Positions 7,679-16,932 of a stretch of 22,868 bases of DNA are shown here, piece by piece. The notes under the pieces are model-generated. The model was given only the letters and a program-made list of their open reading frames with translations. It did no database searches and was not told the origin of the DNA. Origin of the DNA: CAZFZT01 sp964523675 (GTDB lineage: Bacteria; Planctomycetota; Phycisphaerae; Phycisphaerales; SM1A02). The DNA is taken from the NCBI GenBank assembly GCA_964523675.1, contig CAZFZT010000056.1:1-22868 (forward strand), read 5' to 3'. Within the stretch, counting starts at the first letter, position 1. Each line of letters starts with the position of its first letter. Made by a program: the position numbers and the translations under genes.

Positions 7679-7742
7679 CACAACCGGCTTCGACCGGCTC
7701 CAGAGACCAGGCCTTCTGCTTTCGCATTTGTGCGGCCGCTTA

Positions 7743-7748
7743 TATGAT
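7743..7748 (+). promoter_or_regulatory. possible -10 element for the RNase D-like gene
   Basis: TATGAT, 34 nt before the chosen ATG at 7782, is one mismatch from the sigma70 -10 consensus. The expected -35 position reads TTTCGC, which is poor. If real, transcription would begin near 7755 and exclude the upstream TTG start at 7728. Confidence 0.3.
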
Positions 7749-7781
7749 GATGGTGCCCTCCGGCCCCCTCCTTCATATGTG

Positions 7782-9116
7782 ATGAGTAAGCGCAACTACC
7801 GCAGCAGACACCGAATGCGAAGCCATGAGGCCGCACACGCGGCCGGCGATGCGCCCAGATGTGGCGCGGCAGTGGACCATCCACTTGTCCCCTCGCGTGA
7901 ACCGGAGCTGATCACCGAACGGGAGGAACTTGAGGCACTGATTCAGGAGCTGCGCCGACCGCCGCATGACGTGCTCCACGGGTCCAATGTTGATGAGGTG
8001 GCCGACATCCTTGCTCGACCTGCGTTCTCGTACGATTCTGAGTTCATCGGCGAGGAAACGTACTACCCTCGGCTATGCGTCATTCAGGTGGCGACGGCTC
8101 AAAGGATCGTGCTGATCGATGCGCTCGCCTTGGAATCCCGAGGAAGCGGCGAATTGATTCCATTCTGGGAACTCTTAGCCGATACCTCTGTTGAGAAGAT
8201 CGTGCATGCGGGTGGGCAGGACCTTGAGCCGGTGGTCCGTCATTTAGGGTGTTCGCCAGCGAACATCTTCGACGTGCAGGTCGGCGCCGGCTTTGCCGGC
8301 TTGCCATACCCTTCATCGCTCACACGACTGATCGCTGAAGTCATCAGTGCGGAAGCAGCAGGAGCCGTCGGAGCGAAGTTCAGTCAGTGGGACCATCGAC
8401 CGCTGACTCCTGTCCAATTGCAGTACGCAGCGAATGACGTGCGCTACCTCTTGCTGCTTCGCCATCGGATCGGCAAGATGCTTCGGCAGCTGGGCAATGA
8501 TCAGTTCGCTTTGCGTGAGTTTGAAGAAATGTGCGATCCAGCACTCTACCGCTTCGATGGGACGCAGCGGCTGCGAGTGAGAGCGGCGGAACGACTCGGC
8601 CCGGTCGAGTCGGCTGTGCTCCGTTCACTACTGGCCTGGCGCGATCAACTGGCGAGACAGCGCGATCTTCCGCCGCGAGCGCTTATTGCAGATGGCGTAC
8701 TCTATGACATCGCTCGCGCAGGGCTCCACGATGTGAGCGACGTTCGAGCGGTGCGCGGCCTCCCTCGGCCGATCAAGCGCGCACACGCTGAGGCGATCCT
8801 TAACCTCGTCAAAAGCGCGATTGCTGAGCATGCGGGCTCAGGTGAGGACACGATGCAGACTCCACTACCTTGGAAACGCCCGGATTATGAACGCGAGCGG
8901 GTCAAGGTCAACGAACTTTGGCATGCCATTCGTGAGCGTGCTCATGAACGGAAAATCGACCCGGCTTTGGTGACCAGCAAGCGCGAGCTTACAGCGTACA
9001 TACGTAATCGCTCTTGGGCCGATGAATCGGCAACCCAAGAGGCGTCGCTCCGTGCAACCCGGCTCATACGACAATGCGGCTGGAGGAACGAGCTCATCGG
9101 AGACCTGCTCACCTGA
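7782..9116 (+). CDS. rnd: RNase D-like 3'-5' exoribonuclease (DEDDy) with HRDC domain
   Basis: A 444-residue exonuclease of the RNase D family, which trims 3' ends of tRNA precursors and other stable RNAs using two metal ions. The DEDDy residues are all visible: D85 and E87 (YDSEFIG), D147 (HAGGQDLE), and Y215/D219 (YAANDVRYL). The exonuclease domain covers about 50-235. An HRDC nucleic-acid binding domain follows at about 275-345 (LLAWRDQLARQRDLPPRALI), and a basic C-terminal helical part (about 365-444) resembles a second degenerate HRDC-like region. The first 45 residues, rich in R and H, are outside the family. ATG 7782 is chosen; no Shine-Dalgarno is seen, and ATG 7815 or TTG 7728 are alternatives. 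The gene follows the protease by about 100 nt. rnd is the nearest functional label; substrate specificity is unproven. Confidence 0.88.
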   Translation: MSKRNYRSRHRMRSHEAAHAAGDAPRCGAAVDHPLVPSREPELITEREELEALIQELRRPPHDVLHGSNVDEVADILARPAFSYDSEFIGEETYYPRLCVIQVATAQRIVLIDALALESRGSGELIPFWELLADTSVEKIVHAGGQDLEPVVRHLGCSPANIFDVQVGAGFAGLPYPSSLTRLIAEVISAEAAGAVGAKFSQWDHRPLTPVQLQYAANDVRYLLLLRHRIGKMLRQLGNDQFALREFEEMCDPALYRFDGTQRLRVRAAERLGPVESAVLRSLLAWRDQLARQRDLPPRALIADGVLYDIARAGLHDVSDVRAVRGLPRPIKRAHAEAILNLVKSAIAEHAGSGEDTMQTPLPWKRPDYERERVKVNELWHAIRERAHERKIDPALVTSKRELTAYIRNRSWADESATQEASLRATRLIRQCGWRNELIGDLLT

Positions 9117-9470
9117 AGGCGGTGACAATAGCAGTGAACCTCTAAGAATCGCACCCTATTCAGCAGCCGCAGCGCCTGCGACTGCTTCGGTTCGGGATGT
9201 TCGTTTGTTAAACTATCCCACGCTCCGGTCGCGCGCCTTCGGTTGAGGGCACCCGGCCGAATCAGACAATTGCGGCAGGAATACGCCGTGCCGATAGACC
9301 ACTAACGGGAGGTTCGGATTGTTGACCCACCATGAGTTTGTCAGTGGGCTCTGGTCGTTGAGCCGGCCCGTCGCATTCCAAGACGATTTGTTCTCCGGCG
9401 GTCGTAAGGCAGCGTCTTGCGACTGGAGCATCTCTGCGCGCTCCCTTATCTTGCAAAGGGTGAGGTCCAG
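9117..9470. other. 354-nt spacer between the RNase D gene and the sensor kinase
   Basis: No gene is supportable here. Open frames on either strand look like shadows without family features. It holds the hairpin at 9162-9186 and, near 9207-9220, an AT-rich TTTGTTAAACTAT that could be a promoter core for the kinase gene. No good -35/-10 pair was found. Confidence 0.5.
9162..9186 (+). terminator. hairpin after the RNase D gene
   Basis: AGCAG-C-CGCAG pairs with CTGCG-A-CTGCT around a 3-nt loop: 10 pairs with one C/A mismatch, 46 nt past the stop. It is followed by TCGGTTCG rather than a U-run, so it may be Rho-assisted or only a 3' stabiliser. Confidence 0.35.
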
Positions 9471-12400
9471 ATGACTTCGCTCCGCCACGAGCCAATCCGG
9501 CACGTTCACGATGCCCATCGGCCCATGCAGACCGGCGCATCCGCCTCTCGCCGTGGCGAAAGAGAGGATGCGTTGCGCCGTCTCGCGCTGTGCCCGCATG
9601 CGACCGGCCCCGAGGTATACCGCGCGATCGCTGACGCTGCCGCTCAAGCTTTTGACGCGCGCTGGGCATCGATTACCGCCGCCGCCAATCCGCGAGCGAG
9701 ACAACTGCGCACCGTCGCTCTCGTGTCGAATGGGGAGTTCCTTCACAATCTTGACTTTGATGCTTCAGGAAGTCTGCACGCTGAAGCGATCATGCACGGG
9801 CTCTGCCGGCTGAGTGGCAATCTGAAAGTCCGGTTTCGGAACGATCCGACAGTGTTCGAGAACGCGGCGTGGTCGCTCTGCGTGCCGCTCGTCTCGAGCG
9901 GCGGCGCTCTCCAAGGCGTCCTTGCAGTGCAGCATGACGCTCCTCTGGAGGAGTCCGCGGAGCAATTCTCACTCATTCAGTCGCTCGCTACTCGTGCAGC
10001 GAACGCATTGGAGCTTGAACAACAACTCTGCAATCAGCAGGTGAGCGATCATGATGCACTTCACCGCATAGAAGAACTCAACCGACGGCTTATCGATGCC
10101 AGCAGTGACTGCATCATTGTGCTTGACCTTGATGGCCGCCTGCTGTCCATGAGCGACTGCGGCCGTCAGCAGATGCTGATGGAAGATGATGCTTCGATCA
10201 ATTCCTGGCTGGACTGGTGGCCGAAGCATCGCTCGGAGGCACAAACCGCCGTTCGTGCGGCGGCTGGCGGCGGAGCGGGGAAGTTTGAGGGGTGTTGCTT
10301 CATTGCCGATGGGTCAATGCGCTGGTGGGATGTCATTGTCACACCGATCCTCGATGCAGGTGGATCACCTGAGAAGCTGCTGGTCGTTGCGCGTGATGTC
10401 ACCGAGCGCCGTGAAGCGGAGGAGCGATTGCGGGAGAGTCAACGGCGACTCAGCGCGATCCTCTCCCATCTCCCTGGGGCGGCTTATCGCTGTACGGCGG
10501 ATCGACCGTGGACGCTTACGTACGTCAGCAGCGGCGTCCATGAATTGACAGGTTACGCGCGCGAGGATTTTCAGGAGGGCCGCATTTCATTTCTCGACCT
10601 CGTGTACCCCGACGACATTGCAAAGGTCGAGCGGGAAGTAACGCATGCGATTCGGGAACGCAGCGTTTTCTCACTGACCTATCGCATACTCCATAGAGAC
10701 GGAGACGTACGATGGGTGGATGACCGCGGCCAACCGATCTTTGACGAGCATGGAACGGCCGTGGCCTTTGAGGGCTTCCTGTCGGATACGACCGAACGGG
10801 CGCAAGCGGACGCCGCGCAGCGTCGGCAAGCCGAGGATCTGAAGACGTTGCTCGACACGCTGCCCGTGGGCGTGCTCTTCGCACATGATACGGAGTGTCA
10901 ACGCATCACCGGCAATCACGCAGCGAGCCAACTGCTCCGCATGCCGCCGGCGAGCAACCTGTCAAAGTCGGCCTCGGACGAAGCGCCTGCCCATTTCCGA
11001 GTTTTCCACCAAGGCGTCGAACTCCAGCCGCATGAGTTGCCGGTTCAGCGTGCGGCGCGAGGCGAAAAGATCAATGACTTCGAGATCGAGAACGTCTTTA
11101 GCGACGGTACGGTGCAGCACGCTCTCATCTCCGCCGCACCCCTGTTCGATCCGAAAGGGGCACTGCGTGGCGCCGTTACGAGCGTATTGGATATAACAGA
11201 ACGCAAACAAGCGGAACGAGCTCTACGTGAGCGCGAGGAGCAATACGAATTGGTTCTCGCCGGCTCCGAAGCGGCTCTTTGGGACTGGGATGTCCCGGGC
11301 AAACGTGTCAACTATTCTCCGAGGTGGAAGCAACTGCGCGGCCTCGCTGATCAAGAGGTCAGCGACAGCGAGTACGAATGGCTCAAGTGCATCCACCCCG
11401 ACGACTACGATCGCGTGATGAAGGCGCTGGCCGACCACTTCGAAGGTCGCACCAAAGTTTTCGCGGAAGAATATCGCATCCATCACAAAGACGGGCATTG
11501 GATCTGGATCCTCGATCGTGGTCTGGCGCGTCGAAACGACCAAGGTGAGGTTGTACGCATGGCCGGCTCGGAGATTGACATTACTGCCCGAAAGGAAGCG
11601 GAAGAGCGACTCCAAGCAAGCGAGGAGCGATACCGCACGCTTGTCGATGTGCTGCCTGCAGGCGTCTATGCCTGTGCTGCTGACGGCATGATCACCGCCT
11701 TCAATCGTCGTGCGGCTGAAATCTGGGGCTGTGAACCGACGATCGGCGATCCCTGCGCACGATTCTGCGGTTCGCTCCGCCTGTTTACAACAGACGGCAC
11801 ACCTCTGCCACACGACCAGACGCCTATGGCTGAGGCCCTCAAAACAGGGGAAGCCCAGCGAGACCTTGAAGTCATTGTTGAACGGCCAGACGGCTCCCGT
11901 GTGACCGTTCTCGTGAACATTGCTCCACTGCATGATGAGCACGGCAAGATCGCCGGCGCGATCAACTGCTTTCAGGACATTACCGTGCGGAAGCGGGCAC
12001 AGGAAGCGCAGGCGCGGCTGGCGACCATCGTTGAAACCTCCGAAGATTGCATCATCAGCAAGACGCTCGATGGAACAATCACCTCGTGGAATCACGGCGC
12101 GGAACGCACGTTCGGCTACACCGCGGAGGAGGCAATCGGCAAGTGCATCACCATGACGATGCCGCCCGACCGAGTCGCTGAAGAAGACATGATTCGCGCC
12201 CGGCTGGTGCAGGGGCTTCGTGTCGAGCCGTATGAAACAATTCGCATCACCAAGGACGGTCGGCTCATTGATGTATGGGTGACGGTGTCACCGGTGATGG
12301 ATTCGAGCGGCCGGATCATCGGTGCCTCAGCCATTGCGCGCGACATCACAGATCGCAAACGAGCCGAATCGCTCATTCGGGAGAGTGAAGCCCGATTGAC

Positions 12401-14369
12401 GCTTGCGATGGAGGCCGGCCATATGGGTGCGTGGGATTGGGATGTCTGCGCCGGGTCGGTGAAATGGTCGCCGGGACTGGAGATGATTCACGGCATCGCG
12501 CCCGGGGAGTTTGGCGGCACATACGAGCACTTTGAACAGATGGTCCATCGGGATGATCTCGAAGCCGTTCGCCAAGCGATCAAGCGCGCGCTTGCGACCG
12601 GAGATCAGTACGTCATGGAATACCGCATTCTTCGACCCGACGGGGTTTTGCGCTGGATCGAAGCCCGCGGTCGCGTCATCACAAGTGACGATGGCGAGCC
12701 CGTGCGCATGACGGGCGTGAGCATGGACATCACCGAGCGGAAGGCCGCCATTGAAGAAGCCATGGCGCAGGCAGCGTTCCGCGAGGCCGTCGAAACATCA
12801 GTCGCTGCGGGGCTGGTTGGCGTTGATCTTGGCGGACGACATACGTATGTCAACCGCGCCTTCTGCGAGATGACCGGCTTGGATGAAATGGACCTGCTCA
12901 GCCGCACGCCGCCCTTCCCCTACTGGCCGCGAGAGGACGCAGCGCGAATTCAGTCCGCCTTCGAAGCAATGCTACGCGGCAACGCGCCGGCCACCGGCTT
13001 CGAAACTCGTTTCCGTCGCCGCGACGGGTCAACCTTTGATGTGCTCGTCGTTCCATCTCCGCTCAGGGGACCGGAGGGCAAAATCGTGGGGTGGCTCGGC
13101 GCCGTGACAGACATCACATCACAGAAGCGAAATGAAGCTGAACTAGCCCGACACCGCGATCAGCTCGAGGAACTCGTCATTGAGCGCACGGTGGAACTCG
13201 AAGCATCATACGATCAGTTGCGGCATGCGGAACGTATGGCAGCGCTCGGAACACTTTCCGCCGGTCTCGGCCACGACATGGGAAACCTGCTGCTCCCGCT
13301 GCGGCTGCGGCTCGACGCCATCGAACGAAAGGTTGCGCAGTCGCCTTCTGACAGTACTCAGGAAATCGGGAGCGATGTCGAAGCAATTCGTAAGTGTGCC
13401 GAGTACATGCAGCGTCTAACGAACGGATTACGGCTGTTCGCGCTGGACCCCAATGATGAAAGTGCGTCAGAGGGGCTCACAGACATTCAGCAGTGGTGGC
13501 AGGATGTGGAGCCGTTTCTCAAGAACGCTCTACCGAAGAGCGTCGAGCTTGAACGCGAGATTCCCGAGCAGTTGCCTGCCGTTGCGCTGCCGCGACATCT
13601 GCTGACGCAGGCGGTCTTCAATCTTGTCCAAAACGCCGGCGATGCGGCGCGCGAGAGCGAGCACATCGGAACATCCGGTACGAGAAGCGTCTCGAATGTC
13701 TGTCTTCGTGCGCAGTTTGACCGGCGAGAGCGCATCGTGCGATTGTCCGTCAGCGATGACGGACCGGGAATGACCGAGGAAGTGCGCAAACGCTGCATGG
13801 AGCCCTTCTTCACCACCAAGCCGCGAGGCCTCTCCACCGGTCTGGGTCTGGCGCTCGTTCATGGTATTATCATCCGGGCCAACGGTCGCCTTGACATCGA
13901 TACGGCGATCGGTAAGGGAACGACCATGACGCTCACTCTGCCCGCTGTGGAGGAGTCGACCGCTGACTCGACTGCGCCCGTCAGTGCAGCGCCCTCAGGC
14001 GTTCATCAGATGCAGGCGTTGATCAGCGTTAGTGATCCGCGAATGAGCACATTCGCAGCATCGGTGCTTCGCGCGCTGTCCTTCGAGGTCGAGGATCAGG
14101 ATGCCGGCTCTGAAGTGGACGTAGCGAACGTCCCACAGGCCGATCTCTGGGTCACTGATGACCCGAATCGCGTCGAATCGGATTCACCACGCCTCTTTGC
14201 CAACGGCGGGCTTCAGCATATTGTGCTTGTGTGTTCGCAGGAGGATAAACTCGTAAGCGGCGATCGCAGAATCTCTCACCTTGACCCATCCGAGGGCCGC
14301 GCCGGATGCTGGCGCGTTTTGCGAAACGTCTCATCGGAGATTCGTAAGGGAACCATGTCGAAGAGTTAG
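9471..14369 (+). CDS. soluble multi-PAS sensor histidine kinase with degenerate receiver-like tail
   Basis: A 1632-residue cytosolic kinase without membrane segments. A GAF domain (about 37-185) is followed by eight PAS domains joined by repeated linkers of the type ITERKxAE. Linkers fall near residues 310, 440, 575, 703, 836, 958, 1087 and 1214. Several PAS units carry PAC signatures (YRILHRDGDVRWV, YRIHHKDGHWIWI, YRILRPDGVLRWI). A coiled coil (about 1225-1255) leads to the dimerisation domain with phospho-acceptor H1268 in GLGHDMGN, a variant of the NtrB-like HEIRNPL box. The ATPase has the N-box N1388 (NLVQNAGDAA), DDGPGM, FFTTKPRG and GLGLALVHG. Residues about 1514-1625 look like a receiver fold lacking its usual acidic pair. 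ATG 9471 with GAGG upstream is preferred over TTG 9417. A receiver gene follows, probably the phosphorylation partner. The ligands sensed are unknown. Confidence 0.92.
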   Translation: MTSLRHEPIRHVHDAHRPMQTGASASRRGEREDALRRLALCPHATGPEVYRAIADAAAQAFDARWASITAAANPRARQLRTVALVSNGEFLHNLDFDASGSLHAEAIMHGLCRLSGNLKVRFRNDPTVFENAAWSLCVPLVSSGGALQGVLAVQHDAPLEESAEQFSLIQSLATRAANALELEQQLCNQQVSDHDALHRIEELNRRLIDASSDCIIVLDLDGRLLSMSDCGRQQMLMEDDASINSWLDWWPKHRSEAQTAVRAAAGGGAGKFEGCCFIADGSMRWWDVIVTPILDAGGSPEKLLVVARDVTERREAEERLRESQRRLSAILSHLPGAAYRCTADRPWTLTYVSSGVHELTGYAREDFQEGRISFLDLVYPDDIAKVEREVTHAIRERSVFSLTYRILHRDGDVRWVDDRGQPIFDEHGTAVAFEGFLSDTTERAQADAAQRRQAEDLKTLLDTLPVGVLFAHDTECQRITGNHAASQLLRMPPASNLSKSASDEAPAHFRVFHQGVELQPHELPVQRAARGEKINDFEIENVFSDGTVQHALISAAPLFDPKGALRGAVTSVLDITERKQAERALREREEQYELVLAGSEAALWDWDVPGKRVNYSPRWKQLRGLADQEVSDSEYEWLKCIHPDDYDRVMKALADHFEGRTKVFAEEYRIHHKDGHWIWILDRGLARRNDQGEVVRMAGSEIDITARKEAEERLQASEERYRTLVDVLPAGVYACAADGMITAFNRRAAEIWGCEPTIGDPCARFCGSLRLFTTDGTPLPHDQTPMAEALKTGEAQRDLEVIVERPDGSRVTVLVNIAPLHDEHGKIAGAINCFQDITVRKRAQEAQARLATIVETSEDCIISKTLDGTITSWNHGAERTFGYTAEEAIGKCITMTMPPDRVAEEDMIRARLVQGLRVEPYETIRITKDGRLIDVWVTVSPVMDSSGRIIGASAIARDITDRKRAESLIRESEARLTLAMEAGHMGAWDWDVCAGSVKWSPGLEMIHGIAPGEFGGTYEHFEQMVHRDDLEAVRQAIKRALATGDQYVMEYRILRPDGVLRWIEARGRVITSDDGEPVRMTGVSMDITERKAAIEEAMAQAAFREAVETSVAAGLVGVDLGGRHTYVNRAFCEMTGLDEMDLLSRTPPFPYWPREDAARIQSAFEAMLRGNAPATGFETRFRRRDGSTFDVLVVPSPLRGPEGKIVGWLGAVTDITSQKRNEAELARHRDQLEELVIERTVELEASYDQLRHAERMAALGTLSAGLGHDMGNLLLPLRLRLDAIERKVAQSPSDSTQEIGSDVEAIRKCAEYMQRLTNGLRLFALDPNDESASEGLTDIQQWWQDVEPFLKNALPKSVELEREIPEQLPAVALPRHLLTQAVFNLVQNAGDAARESEHIGTSGTRSVSNVCLRAQFDRRERIVRLSVSDDGPGMTEEVRKRCMEPFFTTKPRGLSTGLGLALVHGIIIRANGRLDIDTAIGKGTTMTLTLPAVEESTADSTAPVSAAPSGVHQMQALISVSDPRMSTFAASVLRALSFEVEDQDAGSEVDVANVPQADLWVTDDPNRVESDSPRLFANGGLQHIVLVCSQEDKLVSGDRRISHLDPSEGRAGCWRVLRNVSSEIRKGTMSKS

Positions 14370-14477
14370 ATTGATTTGGGTCACCAAGGAGGCGAAGTGA
14401 AGATCGCCACTGACGTTGCGACTTCAAACGACAGATCGGAGAGACCTGGCCGGCGGATTCGTCAGGAGCAAGATGAA

Positions 14478-14963
14478 ATGACTCAACAGGAAACAACCCA
14501 CGACAGAGTAAGACTGAGTGAAGCCGACGGCGCGATCGATCAGGACATTGTGCGCGTCCTGTGCGTGGATGACAATGAACTCGTCGCTGAGGCAATCGGT
14601 CGAAAGCTCTCCCTCTCCGGCGGATTCGAATGGCTCGGGCAACTTGAGGATGCAACCGACCTTGTCAAGGAAGCGCAGCGACGCAGGCCGGATGTGATTC
14701 TGCTCGACATCGATATGCCCGGGGCAGATCCCTTTGTGGCGCTGGAGCAACTGTCTCAATCCAATCCGGAGACGGCGGTCGTCATGCTCAGCGGCCATGT
14801 GCGTCTCGACCTTATCGAGCGCGCCATCGAAGCAGGCGCTTCGGGCTATGTCTCGAAGAATGAAGCGACACAGACGCTGATCGAAGCCATTCAACGCGCA
14901 GCACAGGGAGAGTTCGTGCTCGGCCCGGAGGCCCGCCGCGTCCACGATGGGGATCTCTCATAG
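14478..14963 (+). CDS. single-domain response regulator (receiver only)
   Basis: A CheY-like receiver of 161 residues, probably phosphorylated by the kinase that ends 108 nt upstream. The acidic pair is in VLCVDDNEL, the phospho-acceptor Asp in ILLDIDMPG, the conserved Ser/Thr in VVMLSGH, and the Lys in YVSKNEA. The final helix runs into QGEFVLGPEARRV, which resembles the linker of NarL/FixJ regulators, but the protein stops there, with no helix-turn-helix in any downstream frame. The start is uncertain. ATG 14478 has AGGAG at 9 nt spacing. GTG 14397 has a perfect AAGGAGG (14386-14392) at 4 nt and would add 27 residues. Without an output domain it may act through protein contacts or a phosphorelay. 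Confidence 0.88.
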   Translation: MTQQETTHDRVRLSEADGAIDQDIVRVLCVDDNELVAEAIGRKLSLSGGFEWLGQLEDATDLVKEAQRRRPDVILLDIDMPGADPFVALEQLSQSNPETAVVMLSGHVRLDLIERAIEAGASGYVSKNEATQTLIEAIQRAAQGEFVLGPEARRVHDGDLS

Positions 14964-15231
14964 TCCGGTTTTGCGCGAGGTCACCTGTTCTTCAGCCGCC
15001 GGCGGCCAACAGGTGGCGGTGAAGGAACCCTGTTGGCTGCGGCCCCGCTCCGTGACAACATCTTCGCAGCGGAATTCGAGGATGACTGGCCGCAAGCGCC
15101 ACTTGGGGCAAACGACATCTTCCTCAACTTCACCGTCGATGTTGAAGGTGAGATTGGGCAGGAACTGCCGGTGATCCAATACGATTGATTTCGCTCTGAA
15201 ACGCAGCGACTGACAATTCGCAAGAGCGGCC
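14964..15231. other. 268-nt spacer with sense and antisense open frames
   Basis: This stretch between the convergent response regulator and MATE genes holds two weak coding candidates in antisense register. On the plus strand, the frame of the response regulator stays open after its TAG until TGA 15186-15188; a TTG at 15033 with AAGGA upstream would give 51 residues ending GQELPVIQYD. On the minus strand, a frame open down to a TGA at 14958-14960 could start at TTG 15179 and give about 73 residues, including FNIDGEVEEDVVCPKW. Neither has an ATG or a recognisable family, and the mirrored codon register makes both look better than chance. Neither is called as a gene. Confidence 0.4.
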
Positions 15232-16932
15232 TCACACGCGCACGCGCTTCCAGCCACCGTGGAGAAATCGCAAGGTAAAGAGCGTCGCGCGGACGACGAG
15301 TTCACTGCACAGGCCGAGCCAGATGCCGGTGAGCCCGTATCCCAGATGCACGGCCAGATACCACGCCAACGGCAGGCGGACGCCGTAACTTGAAACCGTC
15401 GTGATGATGAGCGTCCACTTGGTATCGCCCACGCCGCGCAGCCCCTGCCGCACCACCATTGTGATGGCAAAGAACACCTGCACGATGCCGCAGATGAAGA
15501 GCAATCGCGGCGTCTCCTCTAAATGGACCGGATCAGTGCTGATGATGCTCGTCAGGAAGCGCCCGCCGAACATGAAGACGAGCCCAAGCAATCCCATGAT
15601 GAGAATCGCCACTCCGGTGCAGGCGAGGATTGCCTGAGCTGCTCTGCGCGGATTCCTCGCGCCGAGATACTGCCCCGCCAGAGCCCCCGCCGCAATACCG
15701 ATTGCAAAGCCGGGCATGAAGCTGAACGCTTCCCATTGCACCGCGATCATGTGCGCTCCATGCAGTCCTTCGGCAACCGCGTCGGCAGCGGCCTCTCCGT
15801 TGCGCTCAGCTCGCTCACGCGCAACGAGCATCGCCGCCTGCCCTATGAAGCTGAGCACGAACAGGTTCACGGCCCACATCGCAATGCCTTCGAGGAAGTT
15901 CGGCACGCCGACGCGGCAGAACCGCCAGATCATCGAGCCGTCAAAGGGCATTTCGCGCACAAACAGCCGCAGATCCTTGATTCCCCGAAACAGCACAATC
16001 ACGGTGAAGGTCGCGCCGAAGAGAAAACTGATCCCCGACCCGGCGGCAATGCCCGTCACCCCCCACTGGACCGGATCGATCGGCATCGGATTTGGAATCA
16101 CGAATCCACCGTTCACATCACCAAAGCGAATCTCGACGCCGGAAAGCCCCCACGTGAAGACGATGTTGAGCAGGTTCACACCGACCGCGATCAACGCTGG
16201 CTTGAGCGTTTCGCCAGCGCCATGCATGCACATCGAGCCGACCATCATCAGCGCAGCGAAGGGCATGAAGTATGACAGCGTCTGCACGTACTGCCGGCAA
16301 TGCTCCGCAGCACCTGGCGATAGACCCGTGATTTCAGTGAGCGGATATACGCCGAAGAACATCGCCGCTCCGACTCCGATCCCCCATGCGAAACTCACAC
16401 TCATCGCCTGCGCAAGCGCCCGCTTGCCTTCAGCGAGATTTCCCGAACCCATCGATCTTGCGATAATCGCCTGTCCGCCGATGCCGAGCCCCGACATGGC
16501 GATGCCGATGAACCAGCCGACGTACGAACCGACGCCGATGCCGTCCATCGCCGGCCGGACTATTTCAATCGGCAACGAACCAGCGATGATTTTGTCCACC
16601 AGTCCCACGCAAGCAGCCATCGTTTGCTGCACGAGCACGGGCAACGCAAGAATCCAGATCGCCGCCCACATCGACCGGCCGGCAAGGGCGCCCGTGCGAA
16701 TTGCACTTTCCGCATCAGGACCGGCCTCGACTTCACCGAGCGCGGATTGCGATAGCGGCGGATCATCCGGCCCGGTGGCGAGTTCTGCTTCGTCGATGGA
16801 ATCGGGAACGTCGCGCGACAAGTTGCCATTGTAGCCGCCCGAAGCGACATTCACCGCTGAAAACGCGCCGAACGCGGAGGGGAAGATGGTGGTACCGGCG
16901 TCTCGCCAGTTCGCATGACATGCCAGCGACAT
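15232..16932 (-). CDS. MATE-family efflux transporter
   Basis: A multidrug and toxin extrusion type antiporter with about 12 membrane helices in two six-helix halves. It would expel cationic or other compounds in exchange for Na+ or H+ across the inner membrane. The first half begins ILALPVLVQQTMAACVGLVDKI, the usual MATE helix 1 with a conserved Q/D pattern. GIGGQAIIARSMGSGN and the second-half GALAGQYLGARNPRRA and RQGLRGVGDTKW are family marks. As drawn it has 566 residues, longer than the usual 440-480, through a polar N-terminal extension (1-86) and a central loop with ERAERNGEAAADAVAEGLHG. ATG 16932 lies only 16-20 nt past the rplL terminator, and the extension overlaps an interspersed repeat (16888-16911). 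GTG 16854 (540 residues) or a later codon is therefore a credible true start. Substrate unknown. Confidence 0.87.
   Translation of the reverse strand: MSLACHANWRDAGTTIFPSAFGAFSAVNVASGGYNGNLSRDVPDSIDEAELATGPDDPPLSQSALGEVEAGPDAESAIRTGALAGRSMWAAIWILALPVLVQQTMAACVGLVDKIIAGSLPIEIVRPAMDGIGVGSYVGWFIGIAMSGLGIGGQAIIARSMGSGNLAEGKRALAQAMSVSFAWGIGVGAAMFFGVYPLTEITGLSPGAAEHCRQYVQTLSYFMPFAALMMVGSMCMHGAGETLKPALIAVGVNLLNIVFTWGLSGVEIRFGDVNGGFVIPNPMPIDPVQWGVTGIAAGSGISFLFGATFTVIVLFRGIKDLRLFVREMPFDGSMIWRFCRVGVPNFLEGIAMWAVNLFVLSFIGQAAMLVARERAERNGEAAADAVAEGLHGAHMIAVQWEAFSFMPGFAIGIAAGALAGQYLGARNPRRAAQAILACTGVAILIMGLLGLVFMFGGRFLTSIISTDPVHLEETPRLLFICGIVQVFFAITMVVRQGLRGVGDTKWTLIITTVSSYGVRLPLAWYLAVHLGYGLTGIWLGLCSELVVRATLFTLRFLHGGWKRVRV
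16888..16911. repeat. GGTGGTACCGGCGTCTCGCC interspersed motif
   Basis: On the plus strand the motif would read GGTGVSPV, and on the minus strand TGETPVPP. These peptides recur in spurious ORFs of planctomycete and verrucomicrobial genomes because a short intergenic repeat encodes them (recollection, not searched). Here it lies between the rplL terminator and the conserved part of the MATE gene, within the longest MATE reading frame. Confidence 0.55.

Noticed and set aside
9213..9746. Minus-strand open frames across the kinase start
   Set aside because: No start signal or similarity, and overlapping the GAF-coding region.
11223..12095. 290-residue minus-strand open frame
   Set aside because: Antisense to the PAS region of the kinase, with no family features.
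15716..16834. 372-residue plus-strand open frame
   Set aside because: It is antisense to the MATE gene, and its composition (many P, S, R, T) reflects the GC-rich complement.
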